Positions 37,313 to 47,009 of a stretch of DNA of 64,000 bases are shown here, piece after piece. Every line of letters begins with the position of its first letter. Within the stretch, counting starts at the first letter, position 1. The notes under the pieces are model-generated. The model was not told the origin of the DNA and ran no database searches. It worked only from the letters and a program-made list of their open reading frames with translations. Location: assembly GCA_014075255.1 (NCBI GenBank), contig CP046178.1, positions 1,339,616 through 1,403,615 of the forward strand, given 5' to 3'. The stretch comes from Gammaproteobacteria bacterium. GTDB lineage: Bacteria; Pseudomonadota; Gammaproteobacteria; UBA4575. The position numbers were made by a program, and so were the translations under genes.

Positions 37313-39349
37313 TTAATTTAGATCAGATGCTAATCGCTCTGATATAGCCTTCTCAACACCAACAATAGGCTTCCAACCAAGTAATTTTTCTGCGCGATCA
37401 CTTTCAAACTTTAAACGCGCAAGTGCAGAATACAGTCGATAACGCGCAAAAGGCGACTGCCTTCCAACCAACCCTAAAACTTTTTCTGACAATCCACCAA
37501 TTGCAAATACAAATTTTCTCGGCAGGTATATTACTTTACCTTTCTCACCTGAAGCCTTAATTACATCGCGTTGTGTCCACAATGATGGATCTATAAGCTG
37601 AATAACTGTCCCTGACTCAACATCTTTCTCTAAAGATAAATTAATCGCATGTACAACGTCATCAATATAGATCATAGGTAATGTTAATTTACCATCACCT
37701 AAAACAATCGATACCCTACCTGCCTTGCGACGAACCGCACCAGTCATTAATGGTAGCTTGCCACCAAATATTTGTCCTGGCCTTAGAATTACTGAGCTTA
37801 CTAAGCCTGCTTTGCTTGCTTCAACGACTAGTTTTTCTGCTTCGAGCTTACTTTTAGTATAAGAGCCACGCTCATCTGATCTTGGCTCCAAGGAAATATT
37901 CTCATCAATCACAGCAGCTTGATCAGACCCTGCCCAATCAACAACAGACATGGAACTGATGTAAACGAGTTTTTTAATACAGTGTTGTTGCATGGCCGTC
38001 AAAATGTTTTTTGTACCTTCGATCGTTCCACCCAAGAAAGCATCCCAATCACCTGACATTGTTGCACCTACATGCACAACGGCGCTTGTATCTTTTACAG
38101 CTTCAAAGACCACATCAGGACTGCCCAAATCGCCTACAATATATTCAAGGTTACTATTAATATTTATAGTTTTAGGCGGACGTCTACAGAGAATGCGGAC
38201 TTGTTTCCCTGAATTCAGCAATGAAGCAACTACGGCTGAACCTACACCTCCATTACCACCCGTTACCAGAATGGCATCTTTTTTAGCAACAGGGTTTAAT
38301 TCATTCCATGATTTATAATCTTTATCAGCTTGGCGCGCAAGTGATTCCGTCCAATGCACAACAGTTTTAGCTTCTTGAATGGATACAGGAAGAGAACTAC
38401 CACTCCTTATTGATTCATAGAATGCACCAACTAGGTTATGCAACCCTTGATAAGGTTTGCGTTTTTTCATTATAAAAGCGACCACGTTCTTAGGTGTGTC
38501 ATACAGAGGTCGCGAGGAATCTCTAATAGTATTAATTACTCGCTCTATAGCTTTTGGAGCAGGAGTAACTCTTCTAAGTGATGTAAACATATGGAATGAA
38601 TCCACACGCAACACACCCTTAGTACCCTGAATGAGCATCATGTTTTGCAATGGATTAATATTCCAGCTCAAATGCATTTGACCCATGCCTTTTTCACAAT
38701 CGACAACGGCCCGCCACTCATCATAGGCAAGCATATGGTCACCACCCAAACTACGGTATTTTCCTTCTACAGAATTGATAGGGCCGAGAAACTGTTGAAT
38801 CAAGTAAAGCGCATGCACTCCTATATCACGAAACGGATAACCAGGCTCACGATAATGTGGAGGTAATTGACCTCCAGGATAGGATGGATAAACAGATGAT
38901 CGTATAATATCGACAGAAATTACATCACCTACAGCACCATTTTTAACTAGTTCAATCGCTTTTAGTATTTCAGGATCGTAAAGCAATGAATGATTTACCG
39001 TTGCCAACTTACCTGCTACTTTAGCTGCATTATCAATCGCCTCGCATTCTTCTATACTAATTCCAAGCGGCTTTTCAACTAATACATGCAGTCCTTTTTC
39101 AAGACACTCTATCGCAATCTTTGCGTGTGAGTCTGGGGGCGTAAGAATGTGCGCAACCTCTACCCGATCTTGAATCGCTTCATCGATATTTTTATAAAGT
39201 TTGCCGCCATAGTGGCTTATTGCTTCATTAGCTTTAATTTGGTCTAAGTCAATAAAGCCAGCTAATTCGACCTGGTCAATATTTTGCAATGCCTTAGCGT
39301 GGTGCTCACTGATACCTCCAGCACCTATTAATAATACGCGCACTATCAA
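37313..39349 (-). CDS. Fusion of Gfo/Idh/MocA oxidoreductase and SDR epimerase
   Basis: A 678-residue two-domain protein. Residues 1-340 are a Gfo/Idh/MocA-family sugar oxidoreductase: VLLIGAGGISEHHAKAL, ILTPPDSHA, and VEKPLG with the conserved lysine. Residues 355-678 are an extended SDR: ILVTGGNGGVGSAVVASLL, HVGATMSGDW, and the catalytic YTKSK around residue 488. The frame runs uninterrupted through the junction (NELNPVAKKDAIL), so it is a genuine fusion. Such pairs probably act in sequence on one nucleotide-linked sugar, for example oxidation followed by epimerisation or dehydration; the substrate is unknown. It lies between wzx and a GT2 gene. Confidence 0.85.
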   Translation of the reverse strand: MIVRVLLIGAGGISEHHAKALQNIDQVELAGFIDLDQIKANEAISHYGGKLYKNIDEAIQDRVEVAHILTPPDSHAKIAIECLEKGLHVLVEKPLGISIEECEAIDNAAKVAGKLATVNHSLLYDPEILKAIELVKNGAVGDVISVDIIRSSVYPSYPGGQLPPHYREPGYPFRDIGVHALYLIQQFLGPINSVEGKYRSLGGDHMLAYDEWRAVVDCEKGMGQMHLSWNINPLQNMMLIQGTKGVLRVDSFHMFTSLRRVTPAPKAIERVINTIRDSSRPLYDTPKNVVAFIMKKRKPYQGLHNLVGAFYESIRSGSSLPVSIQEAKTVVHWTESLARQADKDYKSWNELNPVAKKDAILVTGGNGGVGSAVVASLLNSGKQVRILCRRPPKTININSNLEYIVGDLGSPDVVFEAVKDTSAVVHVGATMSGDWDAFLGGTIEGTKNILTAMQQHCIKKLVYISSMSVVDWAGSDQAAVIDENISLEPRSDERGSYTKSKLEAEKLVVEASKAGLVSSVILRPGQIFGGKLPLMTGAVRRKAGRVSIVLGDGKLTLPMIYIDDVVHAINLSLEKDVESGTVIQLIDPSLWTQRDVIKASGEKGKVIYLPRKFVFAIGGLSEKVLGLVGRQSPFARYRLYSALARLKFESDRAEKLLGWKPIVGVEKAISERLASDLN

Positions 39350-39519
39350 ATTCTCCTAGTTAAAAAATAATACAATTTATCGTACTCTGCTAAAGAAATC
39401 AGGCACCTGTTCTCATGATGGGCATTAATTTTACTTCGAACTGTTAATATTAATATTTTTACAAAATATCACTCGGAGCTCAGCGCTTCGCCCACATTAC
39501 ATAATAATAGAATCAACAC

Positions 39520-40671
39520 TCACCTAATTGTTCTCTCCCATGCTGGATTCACATTTTGAGAAATATATTTAATGAAACCCATAAACAACGCAACATTCAT
39601 ACTAATAAAAAATACAATTAGGGATACCGTCTTTGGAAGTTTTTTATGACTCGATGTTTTTATTATACACCAGGTAAAAATATACATAATTAATTGCAAT
39701 AAAAATGCTATCAGAAAATACACGTTAGCCATCAATATAAGACTTGTTATCAGCATAATTAACATCAAATGTGGCGTAAACCATCGAAATACTTTATGTG
39801 ATATATATACGAATGTATGTTTAAAGCTGTTAAATGGGTTTAGGAAATATTTCAATCTCATAAACGCTTGATAATTTCCCATACCGATTCGAACACGCCG
39901 ACGAAACTCATCTTTCTGATCTTCAGGCTCATACTCTAAAGCAATAGCCTGAGGTAAATAATCAAATCGAAAGCCATTTTTAACTATAGACATTCCTATA
40001 TAGAAATCGTCAACAACTGTATCGGCTGGTATAGGCTCATATAATACCTTTCTAATTGCATAAATTGCTCCATTTGCACCCAGTAACGAACCTATCCCAC
40101 CTTCGCACTCTTTAATGAAACGTTCGTATTTCCAATAAAGACTATCCAGGTTAGTGTTTCCTGCTTTTGATAAAATTCTTAATTCTCCACAAACCCCTCC
40201 AACCACATTATCTACAAAACTACTTACCATTAATTTAATTGATTCTTTTTCAAAATTCGTATTTGCATCAGAAAAAACAATTATCTCTTCATTAGTTTTG
40301 TCTACAAGATCATTAAGAACAGAGGCTTTCCCGCGACGTTGCGAAAATGGAAAAAAACGAACAGAATCATCGCTAAATTTCTTTGCTAGATAATTAGTAT
40401 TATCCGTACTTCCATCGGAACCTATATAAAATCTTATCTTATCTTCTGGATAATCTAATTCCAATAAGTTTTCAATTCTTTCTGTTATATGAGCCTCTTC
40501 ATTATAAGCTGCTATTACAACAGCAACACTAGGGAGCACATCATCCTTGCTAACCAGAACTTCTTCGTTTCTTGTACTTCTCTTTATTTTAACTACAAGA
40601 AAAATAAAAATAGGAAATAATACATATGAGTAAAATATTATAAACGCTGATATATAAAATAATATTTTCAT
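39520..40671 (-). CDS. Membrane glycosyltransferase family 2
   Basis: A 383-residue inverting glycosyltransferase with one N-terminal helix and about three C-terminal helices. The GT-A domain has VVIAAYNEEAHI, YIGSDGSTDNT, FSDANTNFE (DxD-like) and RRRVRIGMGNYQA (a variant of the processive QxxRW motif). This resembles membrane GT2 enzymes that extend polysaccharide chains. It follows the polymerase gene by 76 bases. Confidence 0.9.
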   Translation of the reverse strand: MKILFYISAFIIFYSYVLFPIFIFLVVKIKRSTRNEEVLVSKDDVLPSVAVVIAAYNEEAHITERIENLLELDYPEDKIRFYIGSDGSTDNTNYLAKKFSDDSVRFFPFSQRRGKASVLNDLVDKTNEEIIVFSDANTNFEKESIKLMVSSFVDNVVGGVCGELRILSKAGNTNLDSLYWKYERFIKECEGGIGSLLGANGAIYAIRKVLYEPIPADTVVDDFYIGMSIVKNGFRFDYLPQAIALEYEPEDQKDEFRRRVRIGMGNYQAFMRLKYFLNPFNSFKHTFVYISHKVFRWFTPHLMLIMLITSLILMANVYFLIAFLLQLIMYIFTWCIIKTSSHKKLPKTVSLIVFFISMNVALFMGFIKYISQNVNPAWERTIR

Positions 40672-40747
40672 GGACTAATAAATTATTCAGAAATTATTGC
40701 ACGTCAATGTCTACTAGAATTCTAAGAATCTAAGATAGATAATCACA

Positions 40748-41998
40748 TTACCAAAATGCTCTTATTGATGCATACACAAATAAAATACTGCAAACTACAA
40801 GGAACGCACAAATCCTGTAACTATTACTTAACCTTAACATCTCAAATTCTGGGAAATTTTTTCGAATTTGATAATAAACACCTGCTGACATAGCGCATAA
40901 TATGAAAAGTAACGGCTGCACGCTTCTTGATATAAAATATGAAGTGATAGCAAAGCCTAGTAACGAAAACAAAACAGTAGTAGCAACCGATTTGTGTTCT
41001 AAATATAATTCTGATTTCTCATTAGAGATATTAAATTTATAAGAAAACTTATATAAACCATACATCGACATAGCTAGAAAACCTAACCAAAAAAAGTAAC
41101 CCACTAAGCCAATCTCTGAAAATACTTGTACATATGAATTATGCGCAGGAATAGGGTGATGAACCGTAAACAGACCATAACCTACTCCAAATAATGGATT
41201 AGATTTAAGCATTTGAATTCCTGATCCCCAAGCATCTATTCTTCCAGCAGAAGAAGCATCGCCGGAACTAATTGTAGAAAGTTGAGTTAACGAAAAGGCA
41301 ATAGGCACAGTAATTGCAATTAAAAATAAGCTAACTACGCGTTTAAATTTAAACCACGCATTAACAGCAACCATTAACAACAAGCCCAGCATGGTTCCAC
41401 GAGATCCTGTTAAATAGATCGCATACAGTAATAAAGGTAATGTACTTGCCCATATCAGTTTAGGTAATATAAATTTATATTGTTTAATAGTGTATAAAAT
41501 GAAAGGCAGGGAAACGAGTAATAGCATACCCATATCGTTTGGGTCGTTAAAAACCCCAATGTAGCGAACTCTATTTAGATATAAAGACTCCCCAGTCCAC
41601 CCTATTCCTCCGCCATGAAATTGATTTATTCCATGAACAGCGATAACCAATGCGCAAATAGAAAATATTTTAAAATAATATTTTAATCTAAACTTATCTA
41701 TAAATAATGATGCGGATATAAAATACAGCACAAACAATCTTAATAATTCATCTGCTGTATTTATAACACCCTGCAAATAAAATTGAGTTACATGCGACAT
41801 AATAGCTGCACAAAATAATCCTACCAACATAGTGGTTTGGATCACACTTAAATTTTTTTCTCTTTTAAACAGATATATCAACAAACAAATAGCAAGTGTC
41901 AAAAATAAAATATCTGACTCAGCTGTCTCAGGCCGATATTCGTGCAACCTTAAGAAATAAAAAGAAAGGTAAAGTGTGTATAGCGCCGATAACAACAT
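40748..41998 (-). CDS. Wzy/O-antigen ligase-family polymerase
   Basis: A 416-residue polytopic membrane protein with about eleven helices. It contains the Wzy_C/ligase-type loop with GSRGTMLGL and GVGYGLFTVHHPIPAHNSYVQ, followed by EIGLVGYFFW. The large periplasmic loop with HNSY is characteristic of O-antigen polymerases and ligases. In this locus it most likely polymerises the repeat unit. XrtA clusters also encode ligase-like paralogues, so ligase function cannot be excluded. Confidence 0.85.
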   Translation of the reverse strand: MLLSALYTLYLSFYFLRLHEYRPETAESDILFLTLAICLLIYLFKREKNLSVIQTTMLVGLFCAAIMSHVTQFYLQGVINTADELLRLFVLYFISASLFIDKFRLKYYFKIFSICALVIAVHGINQFHGGGIGWTGESLYLNRVRYIGVFNDPNDMGMLLLVSLPFILYTIKQYKFILPKLIWASTLPLLLYAIYLTGSRGTMLGLLLMVAVNAWFKFKRVVSLFLIAITVPIAFSLTQLSTISSGDASSAGRIDAWGSGIQMLKSNPLFGVGYGLFTVHHPIPAHNSYVQVFSEIGLVGYFFWLGFLAMSMYGLYKFSYKFNISNEKSELYLEHKSVATTVLFSLLGFAITSYFISRSVQPLLFILCAMSAGVYYQIRKNFPEFEMLRLSNSYRICAFLVVCSILFVYASIRAFW

Positions 41999-42028
41999 AG
42001 CAGCATGCTACCATCAATAATAAAGGGT

Positions 42029-43120
42029 TTATGAGATACGCGCCCACTTATGCAATAAAAATGCTTTCAGTGTGCTATTAAAAATTATCAAATTGAACAT
42101 ATTTTCAGTCCTGCAATTATACTGATTTTTATATGTTTCACCGCTCGCCATCATAAAATTATAGGATTTTATGATATTCGCAAATGCAAGCTTAATTGCT
42201 TCAGAATGAGCGATAAACCCTGGTGACATCTTGGCAAAGATTTTCATGTTAGTCCCCGATTGGTAACAATAAACAGTTCCTTAAATCATAAAATATAGCA
42301 ATATATTCACCATCAACTTTTATTGGGGCAATTGTAGTATTTTTTTCAGAAAACGTTTTTGCAATTTGTAAATGAAATTTTGGAATTCAGTACTCTCGAA
42401 TACGCCAGGTTTATTTTTTAATCTCCAACTCTGGGTATTCAAGTTCGCGTAACACTTTCATTGCAGGCTCCACCATACCCACTTTATCTATCAAATATAT
42501 TTTTATGTTTTCACAAGCATTTAATTTTCTATTTGCAATATTTATAGACCTACGAAATGACTGCCTAAAAGATTTCAAATATTCTTCCCAAGTAGCAGGT
42601 AAATCTATAATGTAGCGCAAACCACATTTAATTTCTGATGCACTTAATAAAGCTTGTCTTGAAATTACTTTAAAATATCTTAAACCGATATTATTACAAT
42701 GCACCTTTTTAAACTGGACGAAATCCCAATCTTGACACTCAATTTTTATATGATGCTAAATTCTTTTACATACTTCTTTTATATATGCTTTAACTGTTAT
42801 GAATTCAAAATATTCAGAGCAGACTTCTTTTACCTCAGACTCACCTATACCTAAACAATAGATACCTTTATGAGGAATCAGCGAATAATTTAATTTACTA
42901 CATAAAGAGGCAATGACAACAACCAAATTTTTTCCCTAAGAACCAAAATATGTAATTTAGTATATTTTGTTCTATAAATACCCCCCAAGTATACATTCAC
43001 TCCCAAGTTAAAAACGGTGAATGCTCTATAATATGAATCTAAAATTTTCTCCCAATCTTCTCTTAGGGCATGAAATGAATCAGCTGTTTGAACAACCTCG
43101 AGAGAAAGGTTATATGACAA
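42029..43120 (-). pseudogene. GNAT/CelD-type acyltransferase pseudogene
   Basis: Fragments of one gene lie in order in different frames. The first (to 42890) has LEVVQTADSFHALREDWEK and ILVLRE...LPLY. The next frame continues with LGIGESEVKEVCSEY, an in-frame TAG at 42756-42758, then WEEYLKSFRQSFRRSI to a TAA at 42411. A third frame gives PGVFESTEFQNF and a fourth VDGEYIAIFYDL. The end (42247-42029) has SPGFIAHSEAIKLAF and SGETYKNQ. In order these match the Acetyltransf_6 (CelD/BcsL, FemAB-like GNAT) layout. The intact gene would have had about 364 codons. At least three frameshifts and one internal stop are present, so it is almost surely dead. It sits between the outer-membrane protein gene and wzy. 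Confidence 0.85.
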
Positions 43121-43141
43121 ATTTATACTTTTAACAAACTA

Positions 43142-44524
43142 CTAAAAATTTGTGTATACAAAACCAATTCTTGCCACCAGCTCATCAAAGTCTTCGCCGA
43201 CCGCATCGCTATCTTTTTCTTGATATTCAAGCGTCGATTCAAATACGAGATTACGTCTAGCGTGATATTCTCCACTAAGCATAATAAGAAAATCCTCATC
43301 TTCTCGACTATCGACATCAAATTCTGTTTCTCTATATTCACTCGCTAGCCCAATAGTAGTAGTGCCATTCAGTGGCAATTCAAATGAAATTGTCCCGCCA
43401 TTCGTTTCACGATCATTAATATTTACCAAATCATGATCATCATCACTTTGAAAGTATGAAAAGCTAGACTCAATTCTTGAAAATCTTTTACTGTAATCTA
43501 TTACGAAACCCTCTGTATCAACCGTGTCGCCCGTAACATCCATCGCAATATCGCCAACATCTATTCCACCAGCCACTCCTGTACTCCCTCCAGATCCTAT
43601 ACCACCAAATCCGCCACCTAATCCTGCCTCGCCATTAGTACTTGAGTCACTGGTTGTATCCGTAAATTGATCGTAAGCCGTCAGGCTAAGAGAAGATGTA
43701 GAATTAATTACGTAGGAAATAGATAGCAAGTTATTACCCCCCCCCTCAGACTTTCTATTAGCACCCTCGTCTCGTTCTATTTCAGAATAGCCAACAACTG
43801 CTCTAATATCTAATGATCTTCTCGCTAGATTATATTCTAGGAAATAGTTGTCTCTATCAAAATCAATATTTCCGATTGTTGGATCTAGAGTATCCTCATC
43901 AAAATCTGTATCTTCATATAGATAGTTGATAGAAATACTACTATTTGGTGTTAGATCGCGTTGTATTCCTATTTTACCTTGCAACCTATCATTATCGATG
44001 TCAGTTTCTTCTGCTTCCGTATTAATATAACGACCTTCTAACAGTAAATTAGTACGACTAAAAATGCGGGGTGTAAAAGTTGGTCCAGTTAAAAAAGTAT
44101 TTACATCTTGCCTATTTTCTTCATCCGGAGAATCCCTAATATCAACAGGAAATTCGCTTCCAAAATGGTCTTCAAAGGTCCAAACCAGTAGATTTGGCAT
44201 AATTTTCCAATCTACTACACCATCTAGATTAAAATTATTATTACTTCCTATTACGCCACTTGAATGATCACGATATTCATTAGCAACACCAATTTCTGCA
44301 TCAAGCCTAGGGCCTTCGTGAATTGCTAAAATTGCTACGCGTGGCTCAAGTACGGTCCCATCATCTTCATCAGTATCAGCACGACCTATATTATCAGAAT
44401 GCTCCAAAAACACTCCTGCCTCCCAATTAAACTTCCATGCCGCTTGAGCAAGTGAACCAATCAAGAAATACAGTACTAAGAAAACTAATAAAAATTTATA
44501 ACAAGTAAGTTTGTAATTATACAT
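43142..44524 (-). CDS. XrtA/PEP-CTERM-associated outer membrane beta-barrel protein
   Basis: A 460-residue protein with a signal peptide (cleavage near AQA, residue ~28) and many alternating amphipathic strands ending in the aromatic-terminated VGFVYTNF-type C-terminus (here RIGFVYTNF) needed for barrel assembly. WKFNWEAGVFLEHSDNIG is like the start of the PEP-CTERM-system outer membrane protein family. A Gly/Ser-rich insert (about residues 300-322) looks like a surface loop. A G9 tract in the coding strand (43737-43745) encodes part of SEGGGNN near residue 262. Probably the outer-membrane export channel or accessory for the EPS (inference). Confidence 0.86.
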   Translation of the reverse strand: MYNYKLTCYKFLLVFLVLYFLIGSLAQAAWKFNWEAGVFLEHSDNIGRADTDEDDGTVLEPRVAILAIHEGPRLDAEIGVANEYRDHSSGVIGSNNNFNLDGVVDWKIMPNLLVWTFEDHFGSEFPVDIRDSPDEENRQDVNTFLTGPTFTPRIFSRTNLLLEGRYINTEAEETDIDNDRLQGKIGIQRDLTPNSSISINYLYEDTDFDEDTLDPTIGNIDFDRDNYFLEYNLARRSLDIRAVVGYSEIERDEGANRKSEGGGNNLLSISYVINSTSSLSLTAYDQFTDTTSDSSTNGEAGLGGGFGGIGSGGSTGVAGGIDVGDIAMDVTGDTVDTEGFVIDYSKRFSRIESSFSYFQSDDDHDLVNINDRETNGGTISFELPLNGTTTIGLASEYRETEFDVDSREDEDFLIMLSGEYHARRNLVFESTLEYQEKDSDAVGEDFDELVARIGFVYTNF

Positions 44525-44581
44525 ATTAAGAGCCTTTTGAAATTATTTAATAAATTCGGCCCAGTTTTATAGCTCGAGTGG

Positions 44582-45367
44582 CTATGAGGGGCAGTGATTA
44601 TAGATAATACCTAAAAATTTGCTCGGATTGAAACCATCAATGGCTATACGCAGCTCATCTTCAGTAACTGTATCATGTCCAGCTACGAGTACTGAGTAAT
44701 CAGCAATCAAATCAAGTATTTTTGCATCTGCCGAAGATTTCATATCTGCCACATCCAGAATTATATAACGATCTGGATATCTATTTTTAAGCTGATATAT
44801 TAACTCACCTAACTTAGAGGAAGTAGCAAAATTATCAATTTCACTTATGCGACTTTCACGTGAAGGAATTACTCTTAGATTATTAACTCCTACTGAATAA
44901 ATTATTTCTTCAACCGCAACATCACCAGTAAGATAGTCTGTTAAATCTGCACCAATATCCATATCAAATGTTTTTGCAAATGATGGGTTTCGAAAATTAC
45001 AATCAACCAATAACGCGCTCTTAGTAGAATCTTGCGCAAAACTAACCGCTAAGTTTTTAGCCACAAACGATGTTCCAGAATTATCCTTACATGCACTTAT
45101 CGCTAACACGGAATTATTTGCGTGAGTAACCTTAAGTAGCTCAGTTCTTAACTCTCTGTAATTATTTGCAGTCTTTCTGTCTGTGGCAATGCCTAATTTT
45201 GTTAATTCTTTATTACTAAGCGGATTCCGCTCAATCATTTTCTGAAGGTCTTTTAAAGCTTTAGTCGGCGAAATTTTTCCATGTCTGCGCTTAATATGCT
45301 GCGACCTAGATTTTCCTCTGTCGTCTTCTGAATCTGTTTTCTGCAACGCACGCTCTATTAAACTCAT
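44582..45367 (-). CDS. XrtA-associated tyrosine-autokinase-like ATPase, degenerate P-loop
   Basis: A 261-residue cytoplasmic protein homologous to BY-kinase domains of EPS systems. MSLIERALQK and the RELRTELL segment match the XrtA-associated subfamily. Where the P-loop should read GxGKT the sequence is NSGTS (residues 96-100), so the catalytic lysine is Thr99. The Walker A' is VDCNFRNPS (121-129) instead of VDADxRxPS. No Tyr-rich C-terminal cluster is present. It could be an inactive regulator of the chain-length protein encoded next to it, or a recently decayed kinase. The 35-base gap to the Wzz gene indicates co-transcription. Confidence 0.8.
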   Translation of the reverse strand: MSLIERALQKTDSEDDRGKSRSQHIKRRHGKISPTKALKDLQKMIERNPLSNKELTKLGIATDRKTANNYRELRTELLKVTHANNSVLAISACKDNSGTSFVAKNLAVSFAQDSTKSALLVDCNFRNPSFAKTFDMDIGADLTDYLTGDVAVEEIIYSVGVNNLRVIPSRESRISEIDNFATSSKLGELIYQLKNRYPDRYIILDVADMKSSADAKILDLIADYSVLVAGHDTVTEDELRIAIDGFNPSKFLGIIYNHCPS

Positions 45368-45402
45368 GACTTAATTTCCTAATTATGTATTTATCTTTCT
45401 AA

Positions 45403-46965
45403 TTAAACTAACGAGATTGATATTCCCAGTTGTTGCATTTTTATATACACCGCAAATATAAATACATTTACCACTATTGCAACAATCGCTAACGACGCAA
45501 ACAATGTAATCCTACTAGGAGGCCTTTTCGAATTTGGCAAAGGAGCAAAACTAATTTCTCCTAATAATTTTGCGCCCATTGATTTTGTAATATACGATTT
45601 ATCTCTTATATTTGTGCCTACTTGAAAAAACGCAAATAAAATACTCAATGGTACTAGTAATCCCAATAGCGGTCCCATGCCGGCAACTTGGAAAAAACGC
45701 AAACCATCTGATGTAAGCGGCAATAATGCAGGCTCTTGAATCGCAAATCGCTGACTACTTTGCTCAACATCAATATTCATTGACACACGAGCATTTTCAC
45801 GTCGCTTGACTAAATCTTGGTATACATCATTTGTCACGTCATAATCACGTGTTAATTCAGCAAGTTCAGCCTCAACTCCAGGTAACTTTTTGGCTCGTTC
45901 TAACTCGACCTCTAAGAGCTTCTTAGATTGTGCGTGCCTAGAATTTAATGCAGCAATATTTGTTTTTGTATTAATTAACTGATCTCGCAACGCTCCATAT
46001 ACAGTATCTAAATCACCTACGCCTGCACTTGTTGCAAATGGTGAAGAGCTATCACCAGAATTTAGCATCTCCTTAAGATCACTTATTTGATGTTTAAGGC
46101 GCACAACATCTGGATAAGTGTCATGATAATCTAAACGCAATGTTGCTAACTCCTGCTCTAAAGCCGCAATACGAGAAGTTAATCCTCCCGCTCGCTGAAC
46201 AGATGCGCCCAGTTGTTTCTCACCTGCAAGCTGACTCATTAACGCACGTTCACGAATTCTTTCTTCCTGCACTTGCAAACTTAACTCTTCAATTGAAGCA
46301 CGTAAATCTCCTATCCTATCAAATACGCTAAGTTCATCACCCACATGCTCGCCCATAGCTATCGTTTTATATTCTTTTAATTTTTGTTCTGCTTTTAAAA
46401 GCTTATTGTGGTAATCATTGACTTGCTTGTCCACAAACTCAAATGCAGCTCTACTTTCTCGCTGTTTGCTGTTAAGGCTCTCTTCTATAAACCCATCACC
46501 CAGCAATTTTGCCGTTAGATAAGCCTTCTCTGGATCTGTGTCGCTTACCTCTATACGAACCAAATTCGGCCCCGCCGACGAAACCTCAATATTCTCGATA
46601 ACCTCTATAGTTGTTCTAGCTTTTACAACATCCGATGCATCTGAACTTACCCATCCAGCATTTACAATAACCGGCTGCATAATATTTGCACCAAAAAGCA
46701 TTTCTTTATATAGCTCAATGCGCTGACCAGCAGGTCCGCCAGTTTCCGTTGTTACCGCAGCCCCTTCCATCAACGGTGACAAAACCCCAGATTTGTCAGC
46801 TAAAACAGTAGTGTATGAAGTGTACGACTTTGGCCAAATGAATGCTGCAGCTAAAAACATAAAACATATAATTGCAAATCCTGCACACAACCAAAGTATT
46901 TTCTTTTTAGCTAGCTCAAAAAATAATTTTATAATTAAATTTGGTGGTAATTGTAAAATGTTCAT
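45403..46965 (-). CDS. Wzz-type chain-length determinant, XrtA system
   Basis: A 520-residue inner-membrane polysaccharide co-polymerase. There is an N-terminal helix (residues 27-48), a long periplasmic domain with heptad-like coiled coils (about 170-390), the LPLTSDGLRFFQ segment with a Pro before the second helix, and two C-terminal hydrophobic stretches (about 425-445 and 490-510). The architecture fits the XrtA chain-length determinant family. It should set polymer length with the ATPase encoded after it. Confidence 0.92.
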   Translation of the reverse strand: MNILQLPPNLIIKLFFELAKKKILWLCAGFAIICFMFLAAAFIWPKSYTSYTTVLADKSGVLSPLMEGAAVTTETGGPAGQRIELYKEMLFGANIMQPVIVNAGWVSSDASDVVKARTTIEVIENIEVSSAGPNLVRIEVSDTDPEKAYLTAKLLGDGFIEESLNSKQRESRAAFEFVDKQVNDYHNKLLKAEQKLKEYKTIAMGEHVGDELSVFDRIGDLRASIEELSLQVQEERIRERALMSQLAGEKQLGASVQRAGGLTSRIAALEQELATLRLDYHDTYPDVVRLKHQISDLKEMLNSGDSSSPFATSAGVGDLDTVYGALRDQLINTKTNIAALNSRHAQSKKLLEVELERAKKLPGVEAELAELTRDYDVTNDVYQDLVKRRENARVSMNIDVEQSSQRFAIQEPALLPLTSDGLRFFQVAGMGPLLGLLVPLSILFAFFQVGTNIRDKSYITKSMGAKLLGEISFAPLPNSKRPPSRITLFASLAIVAIVVNVFIFAVYIKMQQLGISISLV

Positions 46966-47009
46966 AATGAATTTATTCCGTAACTATTTTCTAACAAAAC
47001 AACCGCAGC

